64,000 nt of DNA from Aporrectodea caliginosa. Taxonomy: Eukaryota; Annelida; Clitellata; Crassiclitellata; Lumbricidae. Below the pieces are notes generated by a model. The model had not been told where the DNA came from, ran no database searches, and worked only from the letters and a program-made list of their open reading frames with translations. Positions 20,760 to 35,091 of this stretch are shown piece by piece; the first letter of the stretch is position 1, and the number at the start of each line of letters is the position of its first letter. The position numbers and the translations under genes were made by a program. The stretch covers positions 124,001-188,000 of the forward strand of contig JACEVL010000046.1 in the NCBI GenBank assembly GCA_020284085.1, given 5' to 3'.

Positions 20760-21190
20760 CAAGACACTTCTTTTTGACGAATCATATTCTGTTCCTCTTC
20801 TTCCCCTTATCTGTCTAGCTGCTTCAATGCTAAAAACCATCCACCGTAGCCAGCGTCTGTCTGCCTGACCCTTTGATTCTTGACCTGGAACCGATTCTGA
20901 TCCTACTTAACTCTCCCCAAGTCTGTCATTCAAAACTGAAACACTCAGCACTGTTTCATAAATCCTATCCTCATTTCTCCTCTTCCCCTTATCTCGCTCG
21001 CCGCTTCATTTCTAAACACCATCCAACACAAATTGGATAGTGTGTTTGACTGTCTACTTGCCTGACCCTTTGGATCTTACTCTCAAACCGATCCGGATCT
21101 TGCCTGTCTATCGATTTTGTTTTGACTGAGCGCCTGTGAATAAATTGGTGCTTGCCACTTATCTTATACGGGTGTGTAGATACTAGATAC
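20760..21190 (+). mobile_element. LINE 3' untranslated remnants, duplicated
   Basis: Two imperfect copies (about 20790-20930 and 20985-21190) of a sequence containing CTAAACACCATCC, CTTGCCTGTCTATCGATTTTG and GAGCGCCTGTGAATAA. The same sequence recurs at 50140-50280 and 55820-55990, next to LINE coding remnants at 56005. Confidence 0.5.
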
Positions 21191-23893
21191 CTCACAATTA
21201 CGCTTGAATATGCTTATATTCAAGGCATCAATAAACAAATTAGAAATTATGAATGTGGATAATCAGAAAGAAATGCTTTAAGCCAACACAAAATCTTAAG
21301 CCCTAACAAACATAGCAATGTTAGCAAAAAATCATTTAGGCCCACTAGGGTAGGCCTATACAGCAATTGGTCTGAATACTAAAATGACTCAACTACATTC
21401 AAAAATTATATAGCAGCATACAGCCAAATCACTTAATATATCCTCCATACACCGGGGTGATTTAATTCTAAACTGAAATTGTAATTGAACATTTGTATAG
21501 CGCCACTCACAGATTCAGAGGCACTCAATGATCAGTGATCATATGATCAAATTACCATATGCCTACAAGTACATGTATTATTGTATTTACACAAGTCTCA
21601 CAAGCAAGATTTTAACGAAACGCTGCTGAAAAGCAAAATGCTTTTGAAAAAATTTCTCTAAGGTTTTACATGTAGTTTTCTACATTTTAACACTTAAAAC
21701 AAAGCACGTCTGTAGGCCTAAGCACAACTTTAAATGTCACGAAAAATAGTAGCCAAATGTTCGAAACGAAATACATAATAACCTTCATAGAATAAACAAA
21801 CCACTAGACTTATGATTGATCATAGACATTTCTTCGCTACTCTAGGATTAGCAAAGGCACAACAGTCTACTTTCTGGCGTCAGGTTTACGACTCACAAGA
21901 AAATGCTCACATTATGAAAAAAAGCTGAACACTTGTCAGCTAACATCATCTGAACTCACAAAACACATAAATTACAACAGAAGGGAAACAGTCACAACGT
22001 AACTTTGGCCTAGAAAGAGGGCTTACCAACTTTGTACTGAATAATACACCGATATTAATTATAGTCATTAGCATTGTTCAAAATAACTTTTTTTGGTGAA
22101 ATTCAGATGGTCTGAAAAACTACTACTAATTATTGTATGTTGTTTCTATAGGCCTAACTACTTCCTTACCTGCAAGTACACAAAGAGAGACAGAAAGAGG
22201 AATGACTAGTTGGACAAGAACAATTGGAAGTAGATGTAGTCCATTGAAAAGTAATGGGCATTGCTTACTTGGATATAAAAAACGGAGGTCGTGGTACCCT
22301 AGTCCAAAAAGAGGAATTACGGGTACCCATAAAAATTATGCCTATATAAACAGTAGTCTGACACATGATTTATTGTAGGCCTGTCAGCAACAATCTATGG
22401 GCAAGGATGTTACCTCTGAAATCTCAAACAGAACCTGGATAGCATTGCCAGTCTTTCTACTTTAACACCTCACACAACAAAGAAAGTAAAAAAATGAGCA
22501 TAGTAATTGTAATAAACTTCTGCATCACCAGCGTCTAATGAACAAACACTTATTATAACGCCCTTCAATTAATTACCTCACACTATGTTAGTGAACATAA
22601 CATATATATAGGCACTTTTTCACCAATGTTGCTACAGTGGAAAAAGTATAGCTGACCACAAAATCTCCACCGTCATTTGAATAGCATTGCCTCAAGCCAT
22701 CAATGAATCCATCAGTCAAACTTACAGCTTTGGTGACCATCAGAAACACATGAAACTGGAATCCGATTGTCACACTTCACCACTAAGCTACACTATATCA
22801 TTATATATATGTTATGCATAACGTTCGATTTTATTCTGCTCCTCTACTTTGTCTCGCAAGTTATTTAAGCACTGATTCCTTATTGATTAGCTTTCATTTT
22901 AATGACTTCAACTTCATGGCAGCAATGTTGTGAGGTACCGTAGTTAAAAGGCTCTATAATAAGTGTGTGGGAGCATACAAACATACTTTCTAGAGCCATT
23001 GTATCACATCACTGACTCAATTGGAAAGCCATGTGCTGATAAGGTATTTAGAAGAGTTAATTAAACTAATGCTCTGAAGCAGCTAATAAGCAAATCGTAA
23101 TAAGACAATATTTATGCAGTCTTACTAAAAATTAAAATGACATATGGAATTCATGATAATGCCCAGGGCATGTTGAAAAAGCAGTTTAATTACAAGCGGT
23201 TAAACACAGGCATATGAAAACGTCAATGCAGCTTAGCTCGCAAGCTACCTTTGCGAATAGCCTCTAAGGTAACCATAGGAACTGAAGTCCCATTATACGT
23301 TCCTTACCCAGTTAGGCCTATAACATGCTAAAAGAAAGCATGGATGAACCAAAATAACACTTATGCATTAAACATTAACAATGAATAGTTATTACAAATA
23401 ATCACATTTCTTAGTTATTTTTAATAAACGCAAGTGCTGTAGGTTTGCCTTCATGTAGAACACTGAGACTTAAGTTTTTGAAATGATCATGTAAATTACT
23501 TTAGTTTTTTTCATGGAATTAAAATTTTAACAAACAAAAATTGCATTAAAATACAGTTTATGTGATCATCTCACAATTCAAACAGACAGCAAATGAAAAC
23601 CATACAATACTGACTAATAAACTGAGGGACATTTCAAACGATTTAAGAATGACTTTCAATGAAAGAGAGAACTCTCTACCCTCTTCAGTACAAAATTTCT
23701 GCCTGCACACTAATTCGAAGGGACCCAAAATGGCCTTGTAAAGTCCTGTATGGGTCCTTTACAGGCCCAATGTGGATTAAATGAGAAATTTTCAGTTCGA
23801 ATTAGACCAAACTGATTGCAATAACCTCTAATTATGCACTCAGCCACAAACTGCTTATGTTCAGCACAGAAAATGAATACACAGAAAGAATGA
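21191..23893. other. Intergenic DNA between B1 and A2
   Basis: No convincing gene. A SINE/LINE tail fragment (TATAGCGCC) near 21498. From about 23690 the sequence repeats the DNA found just 3' of the A2 stop (24470-24645), as part of a 752-bp tandem duplication. Confidence 0.5.
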
Positions 23894-24430
23894 TCATTTG
23901 ATGCTGATGATTAACACTTCATACACTGAATCTACTACAAATAAGTTACGTATTGCTTCGCAGACATATTTTGACTGGATTTACCACTCCAGTATACTTT
24001 GTGAGTAACTCCCTTTTAACTTTCAGATTGGAATCTAATAACAAGGCACGTTTGTTGCTGCTATCCAATACTAAGACGGTGTCTTCTTCATCAGCAATGA
24101 GCGAGTTTGGTTCAATTAGGAGTTCTAAAGATGTTCATTTTCTCCACCAAAGGACCTCAAGACCTCTCCATCACTACTAACATTGTAAATTCGGTGTAAT
24201 GTATCATTCTTGCACCCATGGCTGACCACAAATTGACCATTGGCCAGGTGTATAGCAGGGCTTGGATGAACTAAGCAGGCAATTATTTCCCTGATATTCT
24301 CTCCATCTTTTGTGTATTCAATCAACATGTTCTTATCAGTTACATACAAAATGACGTTGGATTCATTAGACACAAACAGATTCCCAAAATCATCACCAGT
24401 CAACCATCTTTTATCAAGTGTTTTTTGCCA
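23894..24430 (-). pseudogene. Duplicated fragment of the A2 NHL exon
   Basis: Lies 752 bases downstream of the intact A2 last exon and repeats its C-terminal two thirds plus 3' flank. The first part reads in frame (KRW-TGDDFGNL, MLIEYTKDGE, NGQFVVSHG) but a frameshift then stop occurs where A2 has FGGERG. Homology stops abruptly near 24430 and no acceptor is present, so it is a dead tandem duplicate. Confidence 0.8.
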
Positions 24431-24645
24431 GCACACCACTGAACATTTGATGAGACTCAAATGGCCATGTAAGAGTTCATGTGGAAGTGGGTCCCGTATG
24501 TGCCAAATTTGGGCATTTACGGCAAGGATTAAATGAAAAATTTGCAGTTCGAATAGAAACAAACTGATTGCAATAACCTATAATTAAGCATTATGGTCCC
24601 ACAAACTGCTTATGTTCAACAGAGAAAAATATACTAAAAGAATGA

Positions 24646-25490
24646 TCATTTGATGTTGATGATTAATACTTCACACACTGAATCTATTACAAATAAGACA
24701 CGTGCTGCTTCACAAAGACACATTTTACCAGGATCTAGCACTCCAGTATACTTGGTGAGAAACTCCCTTTTAGCTTTCAGATCGGAATCTAACAACAACA
24801 GTCGTTTGTTGTTGCTATCCAATACTAAGACGGAGCCTTCTTTGTCAATAATGAGATAGTTTGGTTCATTCAGGTTTTGCAAAGAAGTTCCTCTTTCTCC
24901 ACCAAATGTTTTCACAAGTTTCACAACCTCTCCATTCTTATTAACATTGCAAACCTGGTGTAATATATCGTTCTCCCACCCATGGCTGATCACAAATTGA
25001 CCATTAGTCAGTTTTATAGCATGGCGTGGGTGAACTTTGCCAGGCAGATTTATTACTCTGATCTTCTCTCCATCTTTTGTGTATTCAATCAACATGTTCT
25101 TATCAGTGACACATAAAATGATACTGGATTCACTAGAAACAGACAGATTACCAAAATCATCACCAGTCGACCATCTTTTACCAACAGTCTTAGATGATTC
25201 CATTCTTATAATTTCTTTTGGTTTATCTTCATATTTAGAGTCACTTATAAAGATGCATTCAGTTATATGACAGGACGCTAAGTCAAACGGATTTACCATT
25301 TCTGGAATGGGCACCGTACCTTTCCGTGCACAATTGTGAAGCACATCATAAACTTCTAAGGCCGATGAATTCTCTGATGCAACTAATAGTTCATTCTTCA
25401 AGACTGTCAATCCTGTGATTCGCTTTTCTTTGTCCTCTTCTCGTTTGATCAATCCAACACAATCGGGTTTCCCTTCAAGAAGGCTTAATC
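24646..25490 (-). CDS. A2 exon 10: NHL-like beta-propeller domain and stop
   Basis: Acceptor CTCTGCAG above 25490, phase 1, open for 280 codons to TGA at 24646. Propeller-type repeats: ITGLTVLKNELLVAS, GNLSVSSESSIILCVTD, AIKLTNGQFVISHG, NEPNYLIIDKEGSVLVLD-NNKRLLLL, and a closing CLCEAARVLFVID strand set. The HG-(W)-x-D-LHxVC and LNxPxxLxxDKxGxVLVxDxNNxRLLLL patterns match NHL-type propellers expanded in invertebrates. Six blades likely. No RING or B-box nearby, so it is not an ordinary TRIM gene. Confidence 0.82.
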
Positions 25491-28400
25491 CTGCAGAGTA
25501 AAAAGAAATGGTCACAACATAGAGAAAAACACATACTAATAAAAAATCATAAGCAAATGTAAATTAAACTGAATTTGAATACAACAACAAGAATATACTG
25601 CAACACTTTACAACATAACGAAATAAGCACTAAATAAACACTAAAATACATATACAACATGAATATGACTGCAATGAGTCCACAGAGAAATGTGCTACAA
25701 AAAGTGCTATGCATATTATCTCTTGTGTAATACCGTAACGTAAACATCTAGAAATCAGTTGAACATCAATAATAAAAGCAAGGTCTCCAAACCAAATTCA
25801 TTGGATAACATATACTTTTTTACTTATAATATAAAAATTCTGCTCTTGCATAATGCATTAATGAAAATCTCACAAACTGTGGACAAGTTACAAAGCTGGA
25901 AGAAATAAAGCAAATCCTATGCTATGGAAAGGAACTGAATAGACTATAACTAATTAATCTAAAACACATAAAGTACTCAAATAGCCTATATCTATAAATG
26001 ATCCACTTTAGTTCAAGTCCCTTAGTATAATTATATGATACAGGTCTACAACTGATTAGCCAATACATAACTTGCTATATACATACTGAAGGATCTAACA
26101 AAAACCGAGCTAGGATGAATATATCAATGTGACTCTACAACAAGAACTTCTATAGCGCCACTGTAGAAATGCTTGACAGTCACCCAACCAAACACCAACT
26201 GTAATTGTAATCGAAATATGAAATTTATCAGGCGCCACTTCAATTATAAACTCATCAACGGTATCCCAATCCGAACCAGTGATATCACTGTCGAATGATA
26301 GACATCAGGTGCTTGCTAAACAGTGGAAGGCGATTCCAGCTGGTAGGTCAAATGTAGGCAAATCTTATGAACTGCACTGTAGAAGAAATAAATTGAAACT
26401 ATAAACCTATTAGAAGAATGTGAGACCAGTCATACAAGGGACAATCAGGAGTTCATGGGCAGACGACCTAAGGGTGCCACGACCAGGATCCGAGATGCAG
26501 AAATCCCTTAGGGCAGTGCTTCCCAAAGTGGTGGTCCGCAGACCGGTGCTGGTACGCGAGTCCTCAAGAAACTGGTCAAAATGTATAGGAATCAAGAAAT
26601 GGCTATTATATTTTTAAAATTCACGACAAACACTTATTGGGATAGCATTTAAAGGGCAATAGGGTCATATAATTTGCTAAACATGCATTTAAATCAAGTT
26701 TTTAGGAATTTAAGTGCTCGAAAAAGAAAAAACAGAGAAATAATTAATAAATTTGGCACCGGTCCTCCTGCAGTGGAAACATTCCTGCCGGTCCGAAATA
26801 CTGAAAGTTAAATCCTGCCGGTCTGTGACACTGAAAAGTTTGGGAAGCACTGCCTTAGGGTATGATGGACCATGCCAACAAGACAATTATGCAGGACAGG
26901 CCAGGATCTTAAATGGAATAAGCTGCTGAGAAATTTCAGCAGCTGGTTTTATAGATATACAGATGAAGACAGAAGGCAGTTGAAGAGTTGTGCTTTAAAT
27001 CTTGGTAATCCATTCTAGAGTGATTTTTCAACTGCAGTAAACATTCCATGATAACTAAAAATGTATACATGTATTTCTTTTCTCAAAATGATTCAAGTGT
27101 ACGACACCAGACATAGGACCAATAACAAGAATTACATTGCTAAATAATAAAAATCTTATAGAACATTAAATTTAATTAAAAAGTACATAATTAAAAAATG
27201 AACGATATATTTAACACTTTCACCAATATCCATAGCACAACATTTGTCTAATATTTTCACCTTCACCTGTAGACTGCTGGACTGTTGTCACTTCATTCCC
27301 GAACCCATCACCTCCCTTACTAAATAATATACATATGCCATGTTGAAATAAAATTGAACTCACTATCAGCCAAATGCAAACAATGCCTACCTTTGGTACT
27401 TTGATCTGGTCCAGCATCACTCTGCTTTGCTTGTTTACTATCTTCCGCATTCATAGACATCAATGGCATTGCTGACTGGTCGTCTTTATTGGCCTCAGCT
27501 TCTTCTGTAAAACAGAAGAAACAGTCCAGATGATTCTGTATGCTATTTATATGTGGATGTCATTGACTGATACCTTGTGCTAATAATTCGATAGTTTCCC
27601 TAGTTCTGATCCTTATTTTAATAAACTTAAAAATTAAATATTATCAAACAATATACAATTATAAAAATGAACTCTATAATTAACTTTGTCACTGCCATCA
27701 GCCTCTCACGCATGTATCTAACATTTTTGCCATTACTGACAAATTTATAATATTCAACTCAATATCAACCGAAAAAACAGAACTCCTACCTTCATGGTCT
27801 TTATTTGGTTCTTTGTGTGTCTGCTTCACTTGGTCCTTATTTTCAGCTGTCAAAGCTATCAATGGCGTTGTTGACTGGTCAGCTTTGATGGTCTCATTTT
27901 CGTCTATAAATAAAATCAAATTAACACTTTTATAGCTTCAACGTCTTCTCTAAGACTGAAAATATTTAGGATGATTCAGTAGGTAAAGATCTATGGTTGC
28001 GATTGTGGATTGCTGCATTGTGTTAATATTTTTAATAGTCTTTCCTAGTTGCAATTTTCCTGCTTTCATTATTATATGAATGAATGAATAATTAGTAAAG
28101 GACTTTTGTTTTTTGGTTTTTGCAGTTTGAGGCTGAGTTAACAGCATCTGCTTATGTGGCCTCTGGAAAAGAAATATAGCTTAAGTTGTTGACATACAGA
28201 ATAACTAACAAAGTAATATCATCCTCTTAAAATGCTGAATGTTAATGTAGTAGCAAATTGTACTTACGTGGCGTTGCTGAATCGTCACGTTTGACAGTCT
28301 CATATTCTGCTACAAAAAATATAGTTTAATACTGTCATATCATAGAACTTTTAAAGTTTCAACTTCTTCTACAATGCAGGATACGTTTATGATAATTCTG

Positions 28401-31400
28401 TAGGTTGCTGATCTATGCTAGAGATTTTGATTGCTGCATTGTGTAAACATTTTGATAGTTTTCCATTCTTAATATGAACGAATGAATGAGATTTACATTT
28501 CAGACATCAATACATGAATCAGAAGCATATTCGGTTGCTAAGAGACGAGATGGACAGCCATGGGTGGAAGTTAAATGTTCACTGATTCACGAAATATAAA
28601 ATTTTCCAGTGTTGCTTGAAGGATGAGATTGTTGAGGCTGAGCTTATTTATAAGTAAAGATATTTTGTTCCAGACAGTTTGAGCCTGAGCTAAAAGTGCT
28701 ATGCAGCCTCTGGAAGAAAATATAGCATATGTAGGTTGTTGATATTCAGAATAACTAACAAAATAAGTTACACCATTATCTCAAATTGCTGAATAAAAAA
28801 AAGTAGAAAATTTTACTAACCTGAAGCTGAAGATCTGTTATTTGTTCTTCTGCGTCTCCAACATAACACACCGATGATTATTAGTGTGATGATTATAATT
28901 ACCGTCACCAGGATCCATAAAACCCACAAGTATTGTCCTGTAATGGCTAAAAAATAAAAGCATTAAGAAAGGAATGATTTCATAGATGAACTTTGACAAT
29001 GGCTGCACGTTTTGACCGAGTGCTATAAACCTGAGTAAGAGGTTCTAAATAGCACTCTATAAAAGTCGAGATACATAGATACATATCCATATCCATGTTT
29101 GATAACATAAAGCACTAGATCTCAGAAAGTTCATTAAAAAGTGTTTTCCATTATGACAATCGTACCATGATAATTTCAGAGCAGTGCTGATAACTGCTAT
29201 TCATTCTACCTATTCATAGTCTTTGAGTGCCAGGTCAGGAACAATTTCTGTCAAGCTGTCTTAGAGGCCCTAAGTAAAGTATGTGCAATAACAAACTACA
29301 TACCCGTAACTACAAAATAACTCGTGCTATAAATATATTTCTGAAAGCATCACATGACTGTGATTGAACTCTTGAACAGCACCCTTTTCCTTAGTCTCGG
29401 CTGTGCTAAGGTGCTATATAAATCGTCTTAGCATTATAATTATTATTATACTTATTATTATATAATCTAATCATAAATAGAAACGGTAACAAGCTTTACA
29501 TTTCTGGGATCAGTAATAGAAAAAGAGGGAAAATGTGATATGGAAATAAATCGTAGAGTGGCGATAGGAAAAGCTGCAATGAACGGTCTGGAAAAAATAT
29601 GGAAGGACAAACATGTCAGTATAGACACACAAAAAAGATTGGTAAAGGCTCTAATCATACCAACAGTAACATATGGCAGTGAGACATGGACATTGACTAA
29701 GAAAACGAGAAAAAAGATTAACGCATGCGAAATGTGGATATGGAGGAAAATGCAGAGAATTTCATGGACGGAGAAAAAGACTAACGAATGGGTGCGCAGG
29801 GATATAGGAATTGAGAAAGAAGAGACACTTCAACAAACAGTGCTAAGAGCAAAGTTGAGGTTCTTTGGACATATCATGAGATCAGACGGATTGGAAAAGG
29901 AAATGATGTTAGCATATGGAGAGGGAAGGAGAAAACAAGGACGACCAAGGATAAAGTGGATGGACGAGATACATGAAATAACTAGAATGAATTTGACAGA
30001 ACTGAGAGATGCGACGGCGGACAGAGGAAAATGGAGGAACTTGATCAAGACGGTCGCCAGGGTTCAAGGAACCGACAGCACAAGTGACAAGTGAATCTAA
30101 TCAACTGAATTCTGTTGCACTGCTAACACAATGCACAAAGTATTAATCAACGTTGGGCTCAAGGGAAACCATAATATAGAAAAAAACATTTTGCTAGGAG
30201 AAGCCCAGTAAAAATCCGATATATCAGAGAAACCAGGCTGTGGTGCAAAAGCAGGTTGAAACAGATGAGCTTCAAATTATAAGCTGAATGACTAAAAGCA
30301 ATGGACAGAAACACAAAACTGGGCAATGATTTCCACAGCTTTTGGACCAGTTAACAAGAAAACCCAAGAGTCCAACACTGCTCAGTGCACACCAGACACA
30401 CAAAAGGCAAAAGCCAATATATATATTCAGTCATGTATTAGAAGTAAAGCTCCCAAATCCCAAGTGAAGCATAGGGGAGACTCATTTATCCTTCCCTCAA
30501 CCCTCAGGCCAGTAATGAATAGATCCCATGGTACTGGACATGGGATCAGCGCATAGCAGGCCTTCCCATTTAGTTCTCCACTTACACCAGTATCAAATAA
30601 TACTGCTTGGTGACAGAGAGTACTTGCATGCAAACACCTTGCTCAAGGTCACTACAAGTGAGTCAAACCAACAACCGCATGATCCGTGACCAAGCATATT
30701 ACCTGTTGGCTGTGTTGCACACCATAAACAATTAAACATACAAGTAATCACTAACAACACTGGAAGCCTAAGTTCAGAGAGGTATTGTGAGACAGAAAAT
30801 AAACCATAATCCTGATACCTTCAGGTGTTGGGGTTGAATACACTTCAACAAACATGACATCCACTGTGCAAGATGTGTTTCCAATAGGACACGTAGCTTC
30901 ACATCGATGTGATCCAACTTTCGTTGGTTTCAAAGTCTGATCATTTGACACCGTCAGTGAATCACTTCCACTGAACCATTTCCATTTGTAACTGCATGAT
31001 TGGCTGGAATTAGCAGAACATTTCACTTCTTCGTCTATTGCTACGTTAACTGTTGTATTGCCACTGAACACATCTGCACAGATAAAACAAAAAAGTTCAT
31101 CCAGTGTAAGCCTCATATCCTGATGCTAAGAAATGAATCGCTAACACAGAGATGGCAAACCTTTTGTAAGGTGCATGCCAAAATGCTGCTAAAGCATTTA
31201 AACAAATGCTGTCACATGCCCCTTGGAATTTTGCAGTACACTATGTAACAGTATTTCTCATGTAAGTTTTAATTGACAAAGCATAGCAAAAAATTAATTA
31301 ACCCTTTGACTACCAACCGCGGGTTCACCCGCGGTTTCAGATAGCATTTGTGTACCAACCGTGGGTATACCCGTCAAGCATCCCCAAGCCATAAAACTTA

Positions 31401-34400
31401 TTAGATATGTGTTAGGTACATACTAGCCTGTCTGGCTGTTACTGGAACTGGAAATTTTGGTTGGTAGTACTCTGTCTATGCCAGGAGACAAAGGTAAAAA
31501 TGTTGGTGTAAAGTTTCCAGTTGACTTGTATCTTGAGTGTAAGTTTACACTTAGCCAAAAACGTGAAATTGCTTAGACTTGAACACGCGTAAGTTTTATA
31601 GAATGCACAGATGCACACACGTCACTTACGTTTTATAGTGCTGTCTGACGTACTGGAGGATAGTTACAGAGACAATATTAGAGGTGATGATGACACCGAA
31701 AGTTCTGATGTATGATTGGCCAGAGTGTCTGGAACTTTTATGTACTTTGGGTTGCTGGACTGAATTTCATACCAAACATCAGCCTTAACAATAACTACTA
31801 AGTTTTGTTGTTTTCTGATACATTCTATCTGTCTGACAGTACTGGATATTACCCCCTGAACAAAAGCATATCAAAATTACCGGATTTATCGCTATTTGCC
31901 ATTACCCCCCTGCCATTACCCCCGGAATTTAGTATATGTAGTCTATACATACATATATATTACATGCATTATATTTATAATTTATTTATAATATATATAT
32001 TATATTAATATATTTGTTAGTTTGTATCTGGTGTGCCTGCACTTCTGTTTATATCACTCTAAGTAGCTGACTCCCGGCATTTAATATATATACATATATA
32101 GTATATACATACATATATATATACATATTACATGTATTATATTTATTATTTATTTATAATATTATATTAATATATTTGTTAACTTGTATCTTGTGTGCCT
32201 GCGCTGCTGTTTATATCAGTCTGAAGTAGCTGCCACAAATAAGTAGGCCTACATTTAAATTAAATTATGGACCAGTAGGTTGAAGCACCAAGCCAACATG
32301 ATAGGTCTACTATGCAAATAAAATAATTAGTGTTAATTTGCTCAATAATATTAACTTGTTATTTAGTTTAATTTCAGTTTACTTATTAGTTGATACAGCC
32401 TAATCTTTCCATGCTGGTGTCCCGTCATATTCTATCCCACTAAAGCATATCCCCCCGGATGGAATAAACCGGTGTAGAGTATCCGGGGGATAAATAATAA
32501 ATATAATACATGTAATTATATATGTATATTGTATATAAATGTATAGACTATATATTAGGGTGGTCCAAAAACATTAAGATTGAAATACTTCAGAGGCATG
32601 TTGTTTATTTTGTACATCTGGTACAAGAAACCCACAGTGCAAAATATTGGAAAGATTGGACTACATTTACAGGTCGCTCAATGCTGTCAAAGTTTCCATA
32701 TACCTACTATACAGTTCAAATACTGCTATATGGCGGGCCAAGGTGGCCAGTCAACCAACAACGAGCCTGCAATCTAACAGTTTGCAATTTTATTGTTACG
32801 AGTATATAGGACAGCTGAAATTAGTGTTTAATTGACTGTCAGTGTCTAGTATCCAATGTCCAAAAACTCCATGTCAACGCTGTCAGCGTGTCATATAGTT
32901 CAGAAAGTCTCATTTAAGAGGATGAAGACGACGGTGATGCTCCACCGCCTGGAGTAACGGTTGTTTAGTGTCTTCATCCTTCGTCAGTGAGTCATTGAAG
33001 GTGCTGATCATGGCAACTCCTCTCTCTGCCCCATCATTCACGACTTTAAGTTTTTGAATCTTCTTCCTCCCCTCTTGAAAACCTTCATCTTCTTCCCGCT
33101 GCTCAGGAGGGAGATCCAAGAATGTAGCCTTGATATGAAGAGATTTCAGAAACCTCAGAGATGCAGAAGAAGCAAGATTGCTCAGGCTTGTTGTCATTTC
33201 CTCTCTATTGCTTTCCTTAGGAATCCACCTCTTGCGATCCAGCTTCTTCTCCTTCTTCATTTGTATCGCAATCTCTCTTTTCTCGCCCATTGACAGTTTC
33301 TCGGAGAAAAGTGAGAAGCCGACAAGGTCGCTTCCTAAATACCAGAGAAAGTAGCAAATGCTGCCTTGGCTATCTTCTCGTTTACAGTGTTGTAGCGGAT
33401 TAGGTCGTCCAGTAGAGCCCAGTCATTCACAGCGGCATCACAAGCTCCTGGCGCCTCAACCCAAGTTCTGGAGTAGATCAGGACAATGAAAATAGCTACT
33501 TCACGCAGACCAGCTTCCTCAATCCTGGTTAGCTTCATTTTATCATGAAAGATCAGAATTTTGAGTACGTAGATGACCTTGGCCATCCATCGTGCATGGT
33601 GGAACGCTCCAGGCTTTCTGATCGGAGCATGAAGATCCCCCGTTAGAAAATACAGTGACAGTTGACAGTTGACACAGTTCTGCATAATCGTCGCGTGTAC
33701 TCTTGATCTCCAGGCTTGTCTTCATCGCCACGATGGTAGCATCTCGCCACTCCTTGTAGTCATTTAGTCTTGAATCCTGGAATGCACGGAAGCCGTCTTT
33801 TGGGATGAGGGACCACTGTTCACGAAAACGTTTGAAAAGCTGGATATCTGGTCTAGAAGATGCAGACATCACAGCTTTGAAGACTAGCCAGTATAAGTTC
33901 CATTATATGATGTATACATGCATGCTAACTGCAACAGAGGTCGACCAATTCCACCTCGATCAGTTGGCAACATCCGGCATGGATTCCAGTGTTGGAAGCA
34001 GTAGTGTCAAAACAAAGCGTTTCAATGTGCTTCTCCAACGACCATTCTCGAATGAACTGGACAGCAGCATTGGCCATAGCAGCTCCAGTACCTGATGACA
34101 GCTTTGGTACAGCAAGGAGTTTCTCAAATTCGATATCTGGGCTTGAAACCAATATTGGCAAATGGTCAACCTTAGCGCCTTCTCCATTTCCTGTAAGGTC
34201 TGGTAGCAACTTACCATCCAGGTCCTACAATAAATAGTGCAAATTTAAAGGTACATCGTTGTCATTATCTTAGATAGATAACTAATTAATAATTAAAGGT
34301 TTGCAAATTACTAATACTCTTGGTAGCCTACTGGTAAGTTATAAATGTGAAGCAATACATTGGCATATTACTCGTTAGTCTAGGTTATTAGGCAATTCTC

Positions 34401-35055
34401 TGGCCTTAGTCCATACACTGCTCACATAAGGTCAAAGATGCAAACAGATGAATGTAAATATAAAGGTAGCTTACCTGAATTCCTGTAGTACTAGATGTGT
34501 AGAATTCCTGCAGTATTAGATATGTATAAAAATTATTTTCGAATTACTGTGGTAAATTTACTAATTCCAGAGAAATTAATATGTACCCGTCAACGACCTA
34601 AAAAAGGTTTTACTGTTCATTGTCAGTATTATTATATACTGACAGTAGTTGTGGCATAAAATGAATTAAATTTAACAAGGTTAAATCTCCAGTGTGGTGG
34701 AACAGGATTACAATTTAAACTATGGTCATTGATCAAACAAGCAGCCAAAAAGTCAAGATGCCAAGATTAGGCCTACTGTGGAGCACAGACCATTTTCATG
34801 TAAAATTTTGACACTCGTGAGCGACCCCTAAATATTAAATATTAAATTTTTCACTAAAAATTTCACACAGGTCCCTTTTAGATCAATATGAAGCAATGTA
34901 TCAACATGCCTCATGAATCTAAAAATAAATTTATTTTGCATGTAATTTTGGACCACACTACTATATATATTAAATATCGGGGGGTCAGCTACTTAGACTT
35001 AGAGTGATATAAACAGAAGTGCAGGCACACAAGATACAAAGTAACAAATATATTA

Positions 35056-35091
<36 letters not shown>

